Shown here: in pieces, positions 1 through 7,793 of the stretch
Position numbering within the stretch: the first letter of the stretch is position 1
Layout of the letters: each line of letters opens with the position of its first letter
Assembly: GCA_041645495.1 (NCBI GenBank)
Contig: JBAZPZ010000050.1
Location: 1-14,258, forward strand
Source of the DNA: 0-14-0-20-45-22 sp041645495
GTDB lineage: Bacteria; Fidelibacterota; UBA2242
Direction: 5' to 3'
DNA length: 14,258 nt
Position numbers and translations under genes: made by a program
The notes under the pieces: model-generated
What the model saw: the letters and a program-made list of their open reading frames with translations, nothing else
What the model was told of the DNA's origin: nothing
Database searches by the model: none

Positions 1-2
1 CC

Positions 3-215
3 CACCTCGGCGAATTCGAACACCTGATCTCCAAATGCAAAGTCATTCTTGAAAAAACCAAGGACGGAGAGACCATCACGCTCACCCTTCATGTTTCCGG
101 CAAAGACATGATCGCCACCGAATGCACGAACGACATGGTGAAGTCGATCGATTCCGCCGTCGAAAAAATGGGTCGGCAGTTACGTAAGTTCAAAGATAAG
201 AGGATTTCTCATTGA
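3..215 (+). CDS. hpf: Ribosome hibernation-promoting factor (HPF/RaiA), C-terminal part
   Basis: This is the last 70 codons of a gene whose 5' end lies outside the window. HPF-family proteins bind the 30S decoding centre in stationary phase and hold ribosomes in an inactive state. The visible part fits the second half of the small alpha/beta fold: a strand with alternating residues (ITLTLHVSGKDMIATE), then a helix matching the family's end pattern (DMVKSIDSAVEKMGRQLRKF) and a basic tail. The protein stops right after this helix, so it is the short HPF type and lacks the C-terminal dimerisation domain of long HPF. Its TGA (213-215) shares one base with the ATG of hprK, which implies translational coupling. 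Identification rests on a partial sequence but the helix pattern is characteristic. Confidence 0.85.
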   Translation, partial: HLGEFEHLISKCKVILEKTKDGETITLTLHVSGKDMIATECTNDMVKSIDSAVEKMGRQLRKFKDKRISH

Positions 216-1195
216 TGGAAAACCATTTGACAGTCGAACAGATTTTCAAAGATAATCGCAAGAAACTGCGACTTAGCCGGATCAATGACGGCGTCGGTCA
301 GGAGCGGTTGGTCAAATCATCGAAAATGAATCGACCGGGACTCGAACTCTCCGGTTTCTGGAATTATTTTGACAAAAGCCGCATCCAGCTTTTCGGGATG
401 AAGGAGAAGAAATATCTCGACACCGTTTCCGAAGAAGGACGCATCACTATTTTCCGGAAAATATTCTCGTCGGAAATTCCGGCCGCTATTTTTGCGCACG
501 GCACCAAGCCGTTCCCCGAAGCGATTTCCTTCGCCAATACGAACAATATCTCGCTAATGTCCACGCCGCTGACAACCAGCCACATCATTTCGCAGATGAT
601 GGATTATTTAGACTGGCATCTGGCGCCGTCAACGGTCGTTCACGGCTCACTGGTCGATGTTTATGGCGTCGGCATTTTGTTGACGGGACGAAGCGGGATC
701 GGAAAAAGCGAAATTGCACTCGATCTCGTCGAGCGAGGCCAGCGGCTCGTCGCTGACGATCTTGTCAAGATCATCCGCCGCGCCGACAACGTCATCATCG
801 GAACGGGAATGGAAAACAACGAGCATCTGCTCGAAATCCGCGGGTTGGGAATCGTTGATGTGAAGAGCGTTTTCGGAATCCGCGCGATTCGCCAGCAGAA
901 ACGCGTCGAAGTGCTGGTCGAACTTTTAGATTGGGACGAGAACAGCGTTTACGAACGAGTTGGGACGACACAGAAAAACACGAAAATTCTGGGCGTGGCG
1001 GCGCCGCATATCCGGTTGCCAATCTATCCCGGGAAAAATATCACCGTCATCGCCGAAGTCATTGCCTTGAACCACATTCTGAAATACATGGGCAAAAACG
1101 CCGCCAAGGAATTTCAAAAGAAACTATTAGCGACCATTCGGAAAAAAGCGGAAAAAAACGACCTCGAATCTTACCTGAAAAAGGATTATGAATAA
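215..1195 (+). CDS. hprK: HPr kinase/phosphorylase
   Basis: HprK phosphorylates, and dephosphorylates, a regulatory serine on HPr or an HPr-like protein in the cytoplasm, linking carbon status to gene regulation. The 326-residue product is full length. It has an N-terminal domain (about 1-130) and a C-terminal kinase domain. The kinase domain shows the conserved His143 (VVHGSLVDVYG), the Walker A loop GRSGIGKS at 158-165, the AspAsp pair at 181-182, the family signature EIRGLGIVDV at 207-216, Arg248 in the ERVG segment, and the late YPGKN motif (271-275). Key catalytic residues therefore look intact. I chose ATG 215, which overlaps the hpf stop. A TTG at 212 in the same frame is an alternative, as AGAGG (199-203) is spaced 8 bases from it and 11 from the ATG. 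No HPr or PTS gene is in the window, so the substrate is not visible here. Confidence 0.96.
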   Translation: MENHLTVEQIFKDNRKKLRLSRINDGVGQERLVKSSKMNRPGLELSGFWNYFDKSRIQLFGMKEKKYLDTVSEEGRITIFRKIFSSEIPAAIFAHGTKPFPEAISFANTNNISLMSTPLTTSHIISQMMDYLDWHLAPSTVVHGSLVDVYGVGILLTGRSGIGKSEIALDLVERGQRLVADDLVKIIRRADNVIIGTGMENNEHLLEIRGLGIVDVKSVFGIRAIRQQKRVEVLVELLDWDENSVYERVGTTQKNTKILGVAAPHIRLPIYPGKNITVIAEVIALNHILKYMGKNAAKEFQKKLLATIRKKAEKNDLESYLKKDYE

Positions 1196-1210
1196 CCGGA
1201 GAAACCCGAA

Positions 1211-2185
1211 ATGAGAGCCATTATTCCGGCGGCCGGCGTCGGTGAACGACTCAGACCGCTGACGCTGACCAAACCGAAAGTTCTGTTGCCTGTCGCCGGT
1301 AAACCGATCATCGGCCATATTTACGACCGGATCATTTTGTCCGGCATCCGGGACGTAACCGTTATTGTCGGTTACAGAGCCCAACAGGTCATCGATTACT
1401 CGACGTCGAACTTCAACCTGAATTTTCGATTCGTTCATCAAACCGAACGGCGCGGCCTGGGTCACGCGGTCGGTTTGGGACTGGAAAATTCCGACGAACC
1501 GGCTCTGATTTTGCTCGGGGATACGATTCTCGACCTGAATTTCGCCGATTTCGCAAAAAACAAAGAGAACGTCATCGGCGTCATGAAAGTCGATGATCCT
1601 CGCCGGTTTGGCATGGTCGAACTGAAAGACGGCTGGATAACCCGGCTTGTCGAAAAGCCACGGAAATTTGACGGCGATCTCGCCATCGCCGGGATTTATC
1701 TCATTCAAAATCAGTCCAAACTGAAAAAAGCCGTCGATCTGATCATCGCAAAAAACATCACAACCAAAGGCGAATATCAACTGACGGACGCGCTTCAGGT
1801 AATGCTTTCTCAGGGTGAAAAAATTAAGACGGAAATGATCGCGGCGTGTCACGATTGCGGCACGCGTGAGGCATTGCTTGAAGCCAACCGTAATCTGCTG
1901 GCGAATCTTGAACCGTCCGGAAAACAATATCCGGACACGACTCTCATTCAGCCGGTTTTCATTCATCCGGACGCGGTCGTCCGCGAGTCGATCGTCGGTC
2001 CGTACGTCAGCGTCGGTGCCGACGCCGAACTGATTCGCTCGGTCGTAGCCAATTCGATCATCTCAGAAAAGGCTATTCTGGAAGACGTAAATTTGAACAA
2101 CAGCCTCATCGGCGTGAACGCCGAGGCTAAAGGTATCAGCGGTGTTTTTGATCTGGGCGACTTTTCCCGTCAGAATTTGAGTTGA
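1211..2185 (+). CDS. RmlA-like sugar-1-phosphate nucleotidyltransferase with beta-helix tail
   Basis: The product (324 residues) joins a nucleoside triphosphate to a sugar-1-phosphate to make an NDP-sugar for glycans or cell-surface polymers. The N-terminal Rossmann-like domain shows the nucleotide-binding loop GVGERLRPLTLTKPK (9-23), RGLGHAV (81-87, usually QGLGHA), the metal-binding GDT (103-105), VEKP (147-150) and GEYQLTDA (187-194). DCGT (215-218) precedes a helix typical of longer RmlA-type enzymes. Residues about 245-308 contain hexapeptide-like repeats (IHPDAVV, SIVGPYV, SVVANSI, NSLIGV), a short left-handed beta-helix as in bifunctional or regulatory members. A GGAGA Shine-Dalgarno (1198-1202) sits 8 bases before the ATG, and the gene follows hprK by 15 bases. 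Glucose-1-phosphate thymidylyltransferase is the usual database label, but sequence alone cannot fix the sugar or the nucleotide (dTTP, UTP or GTP). Confidence 0.9.
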   Translation: MRAIIPAAGVGERLRPLTLTKPKVLLPVAGKPIIGHIYDRIILSGIRDVTVIVGYRAQQVIDYSTSNFNLNFRFVHQTERRGLGHAVGLGLENSDEPALILLGDTILDLNFADFAKNKENVIGVMKVDDPRRFGMVELKDGWITRLVEKPRKFDGDLAIAGIYLIQNQSKLKKAVDLIIAKNITTKGEYQLTDALQVMLSQGEKIKTEMIAACHDCGTREALLEANRNLLANLEPSGKQYPDTTLIQPVFIHPDAVVRESIVGPYVSVGADAELIRSVVANSIISEKAILEDVNLNNSLIGVNAEAKGISGVFDLGDFSRQNLS

Positions 2186-2224
2186 TTTTATAACCGCCGT
2201 TGATTATGTTAATGAGATTTTTTT

Positions 2225-2231
2225 AAAGGAG
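2225..2231 (+). promoter_or_regulatory. Shine-Dalgarno of metK
   Basis: AAAGGAG lies 4 bases before the metK ATG at 2236 and is one of the strongest ribosome binding sites in the window. The 50-base gap before metK is AT-rich and includes a run of seven T (2218-2224). There is no good stem in front of the T run, so I do not call a terminator, and no convincing -35/-10 pair was found. Confidence 0.75.
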
Positions 2232-2235
2232 TTTT

Positions 2236-3396
2236 ATGAAGAAATATTTATTTACATCCGAATCCGTAACCGAAGGACATCCCGATAAAATCTGCGATCA
2301 GGTTTCTGACGCCATTCTCGATGCTCTGCTTGTGAAAGATCCTGACAGCCGCGTCGCCTGTGAAACGCTTACGACGACAGGTTTGGTCATGGTTGCCGGT
2401 GAAATATCCACGAAAATCTGGGTCGATATTCCTACCGTTGTCCGGCAAACGCTGGAGAAGATTGGTTACACCGATCCGCATTTCGGACTGGATTGCCGGA
2501 GTTGCTCGGTCATCACCGCCATCCACGAACAGAGCGAGAACATCGCGCTTGGCGTGAATGAAACCGAAGAACACGAACAAGGTGCCGGAGATCAGGGCAT
2601 GATGTTCGGTTATGCCTGCGACGAAACGCCCGAACTGATGCCATTGCCGATCAGCCTGGCCAACAAGATCACGATGCGTTTGGCCGAAGTTCGGAAAAAA
2701 GGCATTCTGAACTGGGTGCGCCCGGACGGCAAATCGCAGGTGACAGTCGAATACATCGACGATAAACCCCAGCGCATCACCAGCGTCGTCGTCGCCGTTC
2801 ATCACAATCCGGAAGTCTCGCACGAGAAGATCGTCGCCGACATACGGAAGCATGTCATCCAACCGGTTTGTCAGGGATATTTGACGCCCGAAACGAAATA
2901 TTACATCAATGCGACCGGCATTTTCATCGTCGGCGGACCGGAAGCGGACACCGGCGTGACCGGACGCAAAATCATCGTCGATACGTACGGCGGAATGGGT
3001 CGTCATGGCGGCGGCGCATTTTCCGGAAAAGATCCGTCGAAAGTCGATCGGTCGGCATCGTACATGGCGCGTTACGTCGCCAAGAATATCGTCGCCTCGG
3101 GATTGGCTTCCCGGTGCGAAGTTCAATTGGCATATTCGATCGGCATTGCCGATCCGGTTTCGGTACGTGTCGATACGTTTGGAACCGGAAAAGTCGATGA
3201 CGACGAAATGGCGGTAGCAGTTCGGAAAGTCTTTCCGCTCAAACCGGCGGAGATCATCAAACATCTAAAATTGAAACGCCCGATTTACATGAAGACGGCG
3301 GCTTACGGTCACTTCGGCCGTGAAGACGAAGATTTCACGTGGGAAAAGAAGGACAAAGCCGAAGAATTGAAACGTTATTTCGGAGATAAAAAATGA
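2236..3396 (+). CDS. metK: S-adenosylmethionine synthetase
   Basis: MetK makes S-adenosylmethionine from methionine and ATP in the cytoplasm; it is the cell's main methyl-donor enzyme. The 386-residue product is normal length. It begins with the usual start (LFTSESVTEGHPDK, with His15 and Asp17 of the active site), has the hexapeptide GAGDQG at 116-121 and the glycine-rich phosphate loop GGGAFSGKDPSKVDRS at 258-273, followed by the conserved ARYVAKNIVASGLA helix. All conserved signatures appear intact. The start is fixed by AAAGGAG just upstream. The stop overlaps the start of ahcY (ATGA), so the two enzymes that make S-adenosylmethionine and clear its product are translationally coupled. No SAM riboswitch fits in the 50-base leader. 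Confidence 0.98.
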   Translation: MKKYLFTSESVTEGHPDKICDQVSDAILDALLVKDPDSRVACETLTTTGLVMVAGEISTKIWVDIPTVVRQTLEKIGYTDPHFGLDCRSCSVITAIHEQSENIALGVNETEEHEQGAGDQGMMFGYACDETPELMPLPISLANKITMRLAEVRKKGILNWVRPDGKSQVTVEYIDDKPQRITSVVVAVHHNPEVSHEKIVADIRKHVIQPVCQGYLTPETKYYINATGIFIVGGPEADTGVTGRKIIVDTYGGMGRHGGGAFSGKDPSKVDRSASYMARYVAKNIVASGLASRCEVQLAYSIGIADPVSVRVDTFGTGKVDDDEMAVAVRKVFPLKPAEIIKHLKLKRPIYMKTAAYGHFGREDEDFTWEKKDKAEELKRYFGDKK

Positions 3397-4646
3397 CTGG
3401 AAAAATTAAAGATATTCAACTCGCCAACGCAGGCCGCCTGAAAATCGAATGGGCGGAAGCGCACATGCCTGTCATGATGACGCTGAGAAAGAAATACTGC
3501 GAAACGAAACCGCTCGCCGGAATGCGCATTAGCGGTTGTCTGCACGTCACCAAAGAAACGGCGGTTTTGATCCGAACGCTCATCGCCGCGGGAGCGCAGG
3601 TTGCATGGAGCGGATGTAATCCGTTGAGCACTCAGGACGAAGTCGCCGCGGCTTTGTATGCCGAAGGCGTTCCGATCTGGGCATGGCACGGATTGACGAC
3701 CGATGAATTTTACTGGTGCATCGAGCAGACTCTGCTTCAAAAGCCGACGATCACACTCGACGACGGCGCCGATCTCGTTTTCACGATTCACAACAAACAT
3801 CCCGAATTGGCCAAGCAGGTGCTGGGCGGTTCGGAAGAAACGACCACTGGCGTGCATCGCCTCAGAGCGATGGGCAACGATGGTAAATTGCTCTATCCGA
3901 TCATCGCCGTCAACGACGCCGAGACGAAGTGGGACTTCGACAACGTGTACGGAACCGGCCAATCTTCCATTGACGGCATCATTCGGGCGACCTCTATTTT
4001 ACTCGCCGGAAAGACGTTTGTCGTCGCCGGCTACGGACATTGCGGCAAGGGCGTCGCTATGCGGGCTAAAGGGATGGGCGCAAACGTCGTCGCCACGGAA
4101 GTGAAACCGACCGCCGCGTTGAAGGCGATCCTCGAAGGCATTCGCATGATGCCAATGGACTCTGCGGCTAAGATCGGCGACATTTTTATCACCGCCAGCG
4201 GCATGAAGGACGTGATCGTCAAGCGGCATTTCGAGGTCATGAAAGACGGCGCGATCGTCTGCAATACAGGCCATTACGACTGCGAAGTCAATCTGAAAGA
4301 ACTCGAAACGCTGACGGTTTCCAAGAAAGAAATTCGTCCGAACTGCGTTCAACATACGCTGAAAGACGGAAAACATATTTTTGTTCTGGCCGAAGGCCGT
4401 CTGGTCAATCTCGCCGCCGCCGAAGGACATCCGTCCGAAGTGATGGATATGTCGTTCGCCAATCAGTTCATGGCGATGATGTTCGTCGCGAAAAACGGCG
4501 CCCGGCTGGAAAAGAAAGTCTATGACATTACCGAGGAGCAGGATCAGGAAATCGCCGGACTGAAATTGGAAACGATGAGCGTCTCCATCGACAAACTGAC
4601 CGACGAGCAGATTCGTTATCAGACGGCGTACAACGAAGGAACCTGA
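3393..4646 (+). CDS. ahcY: S-adenosylhomocysteine hydrolase (adenosylhomocysteinase)
   Basis: This enzyme splits S-adenosylhomocysteine into homocysteine and adenosine with a tightly bound NAD, removing the inhibitor left by methyltransferases. The 417-residue product shows the substrate-domain residues in LHVTKETAVL (50-59), EETTTGV (148-154), and the active-site Lys179 and Asp183 in ETKWDFDNVYGTGQSSIDG. The NAD loop is GYGHCGKG (213-220), and the C-terminal signature is HPSEVMDMSFANQ (346-358). At 417 residues it is the shorter form found in archaea and many bacteria, without the roughly 40-residue insertion of the longer bacterial form. It starts at an ATGA overlap with metK, with GGAG (3382-3385) 7 bases upstream. 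With metK it gives a SAM-to-homocysteine route that does not need LuxS/Pfs. Confidence 0.97.
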   Translation: MTGKIKDIQLANAGRLKIEWAEAHMPVMMTLRKKYCETKPLAGMRISGCLHVTKETAVLIRTLIAAGAQVAWSGCNPLSTQDEVAAALYAEGVPIWAWHGLTTDEFYWCIEQTLLQKPTITLDDGADLVFTIHNKHPELAKQVLGGSEETTTGVHRLRAMGNDGKLLYPIIAVNDAETKWDFDNVYGTGQSSIDGIIRATSILLAGKTFVVAGYGHCGKGVAMRAKGMGANVVATEVKPTAALKAILEGIRMMPMDSAAKIGDIFITASGMKDVIVKRHFEVMKDGAIVCNTGHYDCEVNLKELETLTVSKKEIRPNCVQHTLKDGKHIFVLAEGRLVNLAAAEGHPSEVMDMSFANQFMAMMFVAKNGARLEKKVYDITEEQDQEIAGLKLETMSVSIDKLTDEQIRYQTAYNEGT

Positions 4647-4655
4647 ACATTCCGG

Positions 4656-4691
4656 CTTCTCAGAAGGGAATTTCCCATAGGAATTGAGAAG
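4656..4691 (+). promoter_or_regulatory. Inverted repeat around the first lipoprotein's start
   Basis: CTTCTCA (4656-4662) and TGAGAAG (4685-4691) are perfect 7-base complements, and the right arm ends on the first base of the GTG start codon. The 22-base loop holds a second small palindrome GGGAATTTCCC (4666-4676) and the likely Shine-Dalgarno AGGA (4679-4682). Folded in RNA, the outer stem would place the start codon at the edge of a helix. It could tune translation after ahcY or act as a protein site in DNA. No T run follows, so a classical terminator is unlikely. Confidence 0.4.
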
Positions 4692-6361
4692 TGAAAAAAA
4701 TCTTACTCTATCTGAATATCCTTGCTCTCTGCTGGATATGGGGTTGTGAGTTTGACTTTCCCACGTTGCCAAAACTTCCAAAAAAATGGGATTCTAAGGT
4801 CATTATCCCTGCGCTGAATCAAACATACAACGTTTCCGACCTGATTTACAAAAACTCCGGAGACTCGATTTTTGCCGACACTTCCGGAAATTTGTTCTAT
4901 TTTTCGGCCGATTCGTTTCCGAATGCCATCTCGATAGCGGACAGTTTTTGGACATTGCCTTCATCAGAAGATTCTTCGACGATCGAGATGTCCAAACATG
5001 TCCGGATCAATCCGATTCAGAGCGTCAAGGCGTTTCAGTTCTCGATCCGTCGAAAGACCGACGACTCAAAAGCGCTGATTAAAACCGGTTTGATCGATAA
5101 TCAGAGCGGCGCGAATGTCAATCGTCTGTTTCTCTCCGTTTCGCTCAGCAATACGTTTCCGAACGACGTCCGGGTGATTTTCGCCTGCCGGAATTTTGAA
5201 AACACGGCAGACGGAACGACGCTTCGGGATACGCTGGCGCTGGCGGTCAATTCCCTTTTCCAGAAAACCGAAATCGACGTTTCGAACGATTCGCTCGTCC
5301 GAATAAACAGTCACTCGACCATCGATTCTCTCCAATTCGACGTCACCGTCGAGGTTCAGGGAACGCTGTCGGTTCCCGTTTCTTCATTGAGTCAGCATCT
5401 TTCGGTGAAAATCGGAGTCTCGCCGATCCATCTGGATAACTTTTACGGAACCGTCTTTGCCAGCGGACAACACGCCACGCAACTTTTCTACAACAGTCCG
5501 GCGGGCGCCGATGATATTATCTTCGATTCGACAAGCGTCCGGCTCATCATCGATGATCCGGCGAACGATTTCACTAAAATCTGGACAACGATTTCGGGCG
5601 AAAAATTCGGAAAACCCGACTCATCACTGGACTCGGTTTTTGCTCTGAGCGCGGATACTTTTTTCATGCAAATTCCCGACGTAATCTCCAATCTGCCCGA
5701 CAGCCTTCGATTCACCGTCAAAGCCTCTCTACCGAACAACTGGTTTTCTGCCGGTCAAGTTCTGAATCAGAACATCGGATTGAAATATGAAATCTCTGCG
5801 CCGCTGATCTTCACGTTGCCGCCGGTTGTTTTCCTCGCTGCCGCCGAACCGACAACGTTTTTCATCACCGATAGTTCCACGCGGTCGAATATCACCAAAG
5901 CGCAGAACGGCGCGGAAATGGACATTTTCATCGAGAACCGGTCGCCATTTCACGGAAGTTTATATATCCTGATCGGCAACTTCCCGTTCTTTCCGACGGA
6001 TTCGACGCTGGCAAAGACCGGTTTTGGCTGGGCGAACGGTGCATGGTTTCATTTTGGAACCGATACGCAGATCGTCGTCGTCGATACGCTGGCGGCTGTG
6101 GAATTCACGGAAGCGACCTACGAAGACGGCGAGTTGGTCCGCACCGGCACAACCTCGCAGGTTTATTTATCGAGCCCGACGGCGATTGCGCTGATGGAAG
6201 ATTCCTGTTATATCGAGCCGGTGTTCCGGTTCGTCAATTCGGATTCCGTCAAAACCGGATTGAAGAGCGATCAATCGATTCGCCTGAAAACTTATTTGAA
6301 TCTGCTTTTCGATCCCGTCGCCATGTCGCGGTCGTGGAAGGACACGACAAACTCGGAATGA
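4691..6361 (+). CDS. Predicted outer-membrane lipoprotein, first copy of a duplicated module
   Basis: I do not recognise a named family. The 556-residue product begins with a short lipoprotein signal (MKKILLYLNILALCWIWGC), with Cys19 as the probable acylated residue; the lipobox is atypical because Trp sits at -2. After a proline-rich linker (FPTLPKLPKKW) the rest looks like strand-rich, Ser/Asp-rich extracytoplasmic domains. No transmembrane helix or enzyme motif is seen. It aligns end to end with the larger lipoprotein at 7794. Examples are the N-terminal ...SGNLFYF..., residues about 145-255, GSLYILIGNFPFFP (422-435) against GSLEILVANYDYFP, and the C-terminal YIEPVFRF against YIRPRIHL. The GTG start is supported by AGGA (4679-4682) and the signal peptide. 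Its stop overlaps the next gene's ATG, so it probably works with that beta-barrel. Confidence 0.85.
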   Translation: MKKILLYLNILALCWIWGCEFDFPTLPKLPKKWDSKVIIPALNQTYNVSDLIYKNSGDSIFADTSGNLFYFSADSFPNAISIADSFWTLPSSEDSSTIEMSKHVRINPIQSVKAFQFSIRRKTDDSKALIKTGLIDNQSGANVNRLFLSVSLSNTFPNDVRVIFACRNFENTADGTTLRDTLALAVNSLFQKTEIDVSNDSLVRINSHSTIDSLQFDVTVEVQGTLSVPVSSLSQHLSVKIGVSPIHLDNFYGTVFASGQHATQLFYNSPAGADDIIFDSTSVRLIIDDPANDFTKIWTTISGEKFGKPDSSLDSVFALSADTFFMQIPDVISNLPDSLRFTVKASLPNNWFSAGQVLNQNIGLKYEISAPLIFTLPPVVFLAAAEPTTFFITDSSTRSNITKAQNGAEMDIFIENRSPFHGSLYILIGNFPFFPTDSTLAKTGFGWANGAWFHFGTDTQIVVVDTLAAVEFTEATYEDGELVRTGTTSQVYLSSPTAIALMEDSCYIEPVFRFVNSDSVKTGLKSDQSIRLKTYLNLLFDPVAMSRSWKDTTNSE

Positions 6362-7773
6362 AAGCAGTCGATAAAATATCAAGACCAATGCAGAGATCGC
6401 TGATAGCGATCGCCCTCGTTTTGACGATCGCAAGCGTGGCGTCGGCGCAATCCTACGACAATGCGCGATCGAATGCGCTGGGCGGTTCCTTCACGGCAAT
6501 TTCCCGCGGCGTATTCAGCGTCGGATTCAATCCCGCGAATCTGGCTCTGCCGTCCGAATATAAATCTTACATCACGTTGTTCGGGATCAACAGCTACGCC
6601 ACCAACAATTTCTATTCGCTGATGACGAGCGCGAAATATGGCGGAAAAGACCTGACGGCCGACAATAAAAAACTGCAGAAGGAATTCTTATCCGAACTAC
6701 CAGAAGACGGCTGGCGCTCTTCCATCGGCCTCAACATGCCTGTGCCGTTAGTCAGTTTTTCGTCCGGGAATAAGGCATTTACCGCCAACCTGCTTTACGT
6801 CACCGATTATTACGTTTCCCGACCGGCGCTGGATCTGATCTTCGGGAATTTGCAAAAGGGCGTCGATTACCAGCTGGATTTGAGATGCGACGCTCTGACG
6901 GCTCTCGAATATGCCTACTCGATGGGAATTCCGTACGAGAATATGGCGTTCGGTTTCTCCCTCAAATATTATCAGGGCCTGGGTTATTACGGACTCGATC
7001 CCGATCATCGAACCGGTTCCGTTATGGTCGATACAGCCGACTTCATCTTAAAAGGCTCTGGCGACTACATTTTTCGGCAATCGACGCAGGGACGCGGATT
7101 CGGTGTCGATTTTGGTGTCGCATTTCAGGATTTGAACGGCTGGCAGGCAGGAATCAGCCTGATCAATATCGGTTCGGTCATTCGCTGGAACACCGAAACG
7201 CTGGTTTCCAAAACCCTGAAGGACTGGCCGCTGGGTCTGATGGGCCTGATGATCAAGAACGGCTACATGAAAAACAGCGACATCGATCTGGATTTCGCGG
7301 GCGAGTCGTACCATTATTCTTTTGAAATCAAAGATGTCAACCGTGACAATTTTCTCGAAGGCGACAGTTCGTACGGCGATTATTTCGTCAGCCATCGGAA
7401 AGTCGTCATGGATTCGACCGTTTTCCGCACGCGTTTGCCGTTAGTTTTACGCGTTGGACTGGCGAGACATGTCAATCCGGACTTGCTGGTGGCGGCGGAG
7501 TTTGCGGCTTCCTTTCAGGAAAGCCTGAATTACTGGAAAGGCTGGAGAACTTCGGTCGGCGTCGAGTATTCTTACTTTAAAAAATTTCCGTTCCGCATGG
7601 GATTCGCGCTGGGCGGTTTGAGCGGATACGAAATCGATCTCGGCACGGGATTGAGTCTTGGCTTCGCGCATCTCGATTGGTCGATCGGATTTCACCGCGG
7701 AATCTGGATTCACACGGCGCAGGGATTGAATTTTTCGCTCGGCGCCTATTTTACCGGCAAAACAAAGAAATAG
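6358..7773 (+). CDS. PorV/DUF5723-like outer-membrane beta-barrel, first copy
   Basis: The 471-residue product has a signal peptide (residues 1-30, basic start then LIAIALVLTIASVASA, cleavage probably before Gln31). The mature start carries the ALGGSFTAISRG...NPANLAL pattern (40-64) typical of the FadL/PorV-like barrels grouped as DUF5723 or UPF0164. The rest is alternating strands rich in Tyr, Phe and Gly (for example FGFSLKYYQGLGYYGL). It ends with a strand LNFSLGAYFTG before a short basic tail, consistent with a barrel inserted by BamA. An open frame extends upstream to 6043, but the true start is set at 6358 by the ATGA overlap with the lipoprotein and by the signal peptide; Met11 (6388) is an alternative. 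It is clearly paralogous to the gene at 10063. The substrate is unknown; DUF5723 assignment is from pattern memory and not from a search. Confidence 0.87.
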   Translation: MKAVDKISRPMQRSLIAIALVLTIASVASAQSYDNARSNALGGSFTAISRGVFSVGFNPANLALPSEYKSYITLFGINSYATNNFYSLMTSAKYGGKDLTADNKKLQKEFLSELPEDGWRSSIGLNMPVPLVSFSSGNKAFTANLLYVTDYYVSRPALDLIFGNLQKGVDYQLDLRCDALTALEYAYSMGIPYENMAFGFSLKYYQGLGYYGLDPDHRTGSVMVDTADFILKGSGDYIFRQSTQGRGFGVDFGVAFQDLNGWQAGISLINIGSVIRWNTETLVSKTLKDWPLGLMGLMIKNGYMKNSDIDLDFAGESYHYSFEIKDVNRDNFLEGDSSYGDYFVSHRKVVMDSTVFRTRLPLVLRVGLARHVNPDLLVAAEFAASFQESLNYWKGWRTSVGVEYSYFKKFPFRMGFALGGLSGYEIDLGTGLSLGFAHLDWSIGFHRGIWIHTAQGLNFSLGAYFTGKTKK

Positions 7774-7793
7774 AAACTTCGGTACTTTGACGA

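Noticed and set aside
2191..2224. T run before metK as an intrinsic terminator
   Set aside because: Only a 4-base stem (TAAC/GTTA) can be drawn before the seven T, and the position next to a strong Shine-Dalgarno suggests simple AT richness.
2186..2235. SAM riboswitch ahead of metK
   Set aside because: The gap is 50 bases, too short for the usual SAM riboswitch classes plus an expression platform, and no conserved core was seen.
2248..3264. Long minus-strand open frame opposite metK
   Set aside because: metK is certain by motifs; the antisense translation has no recognisable pattern. The same applies to minus-strand frames at 1127-1966, 3999-4781 and 8937-9890.
6043..6357. Upstream in-frame extension of the first barrel gene
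   Set aside because: It overlaps the end of the first lipoprotein for over 300 bases, its translation is Arg/Asp-rich and unlike any barrel, and the signal peptide begins after 6358 at an ATGA overlap.
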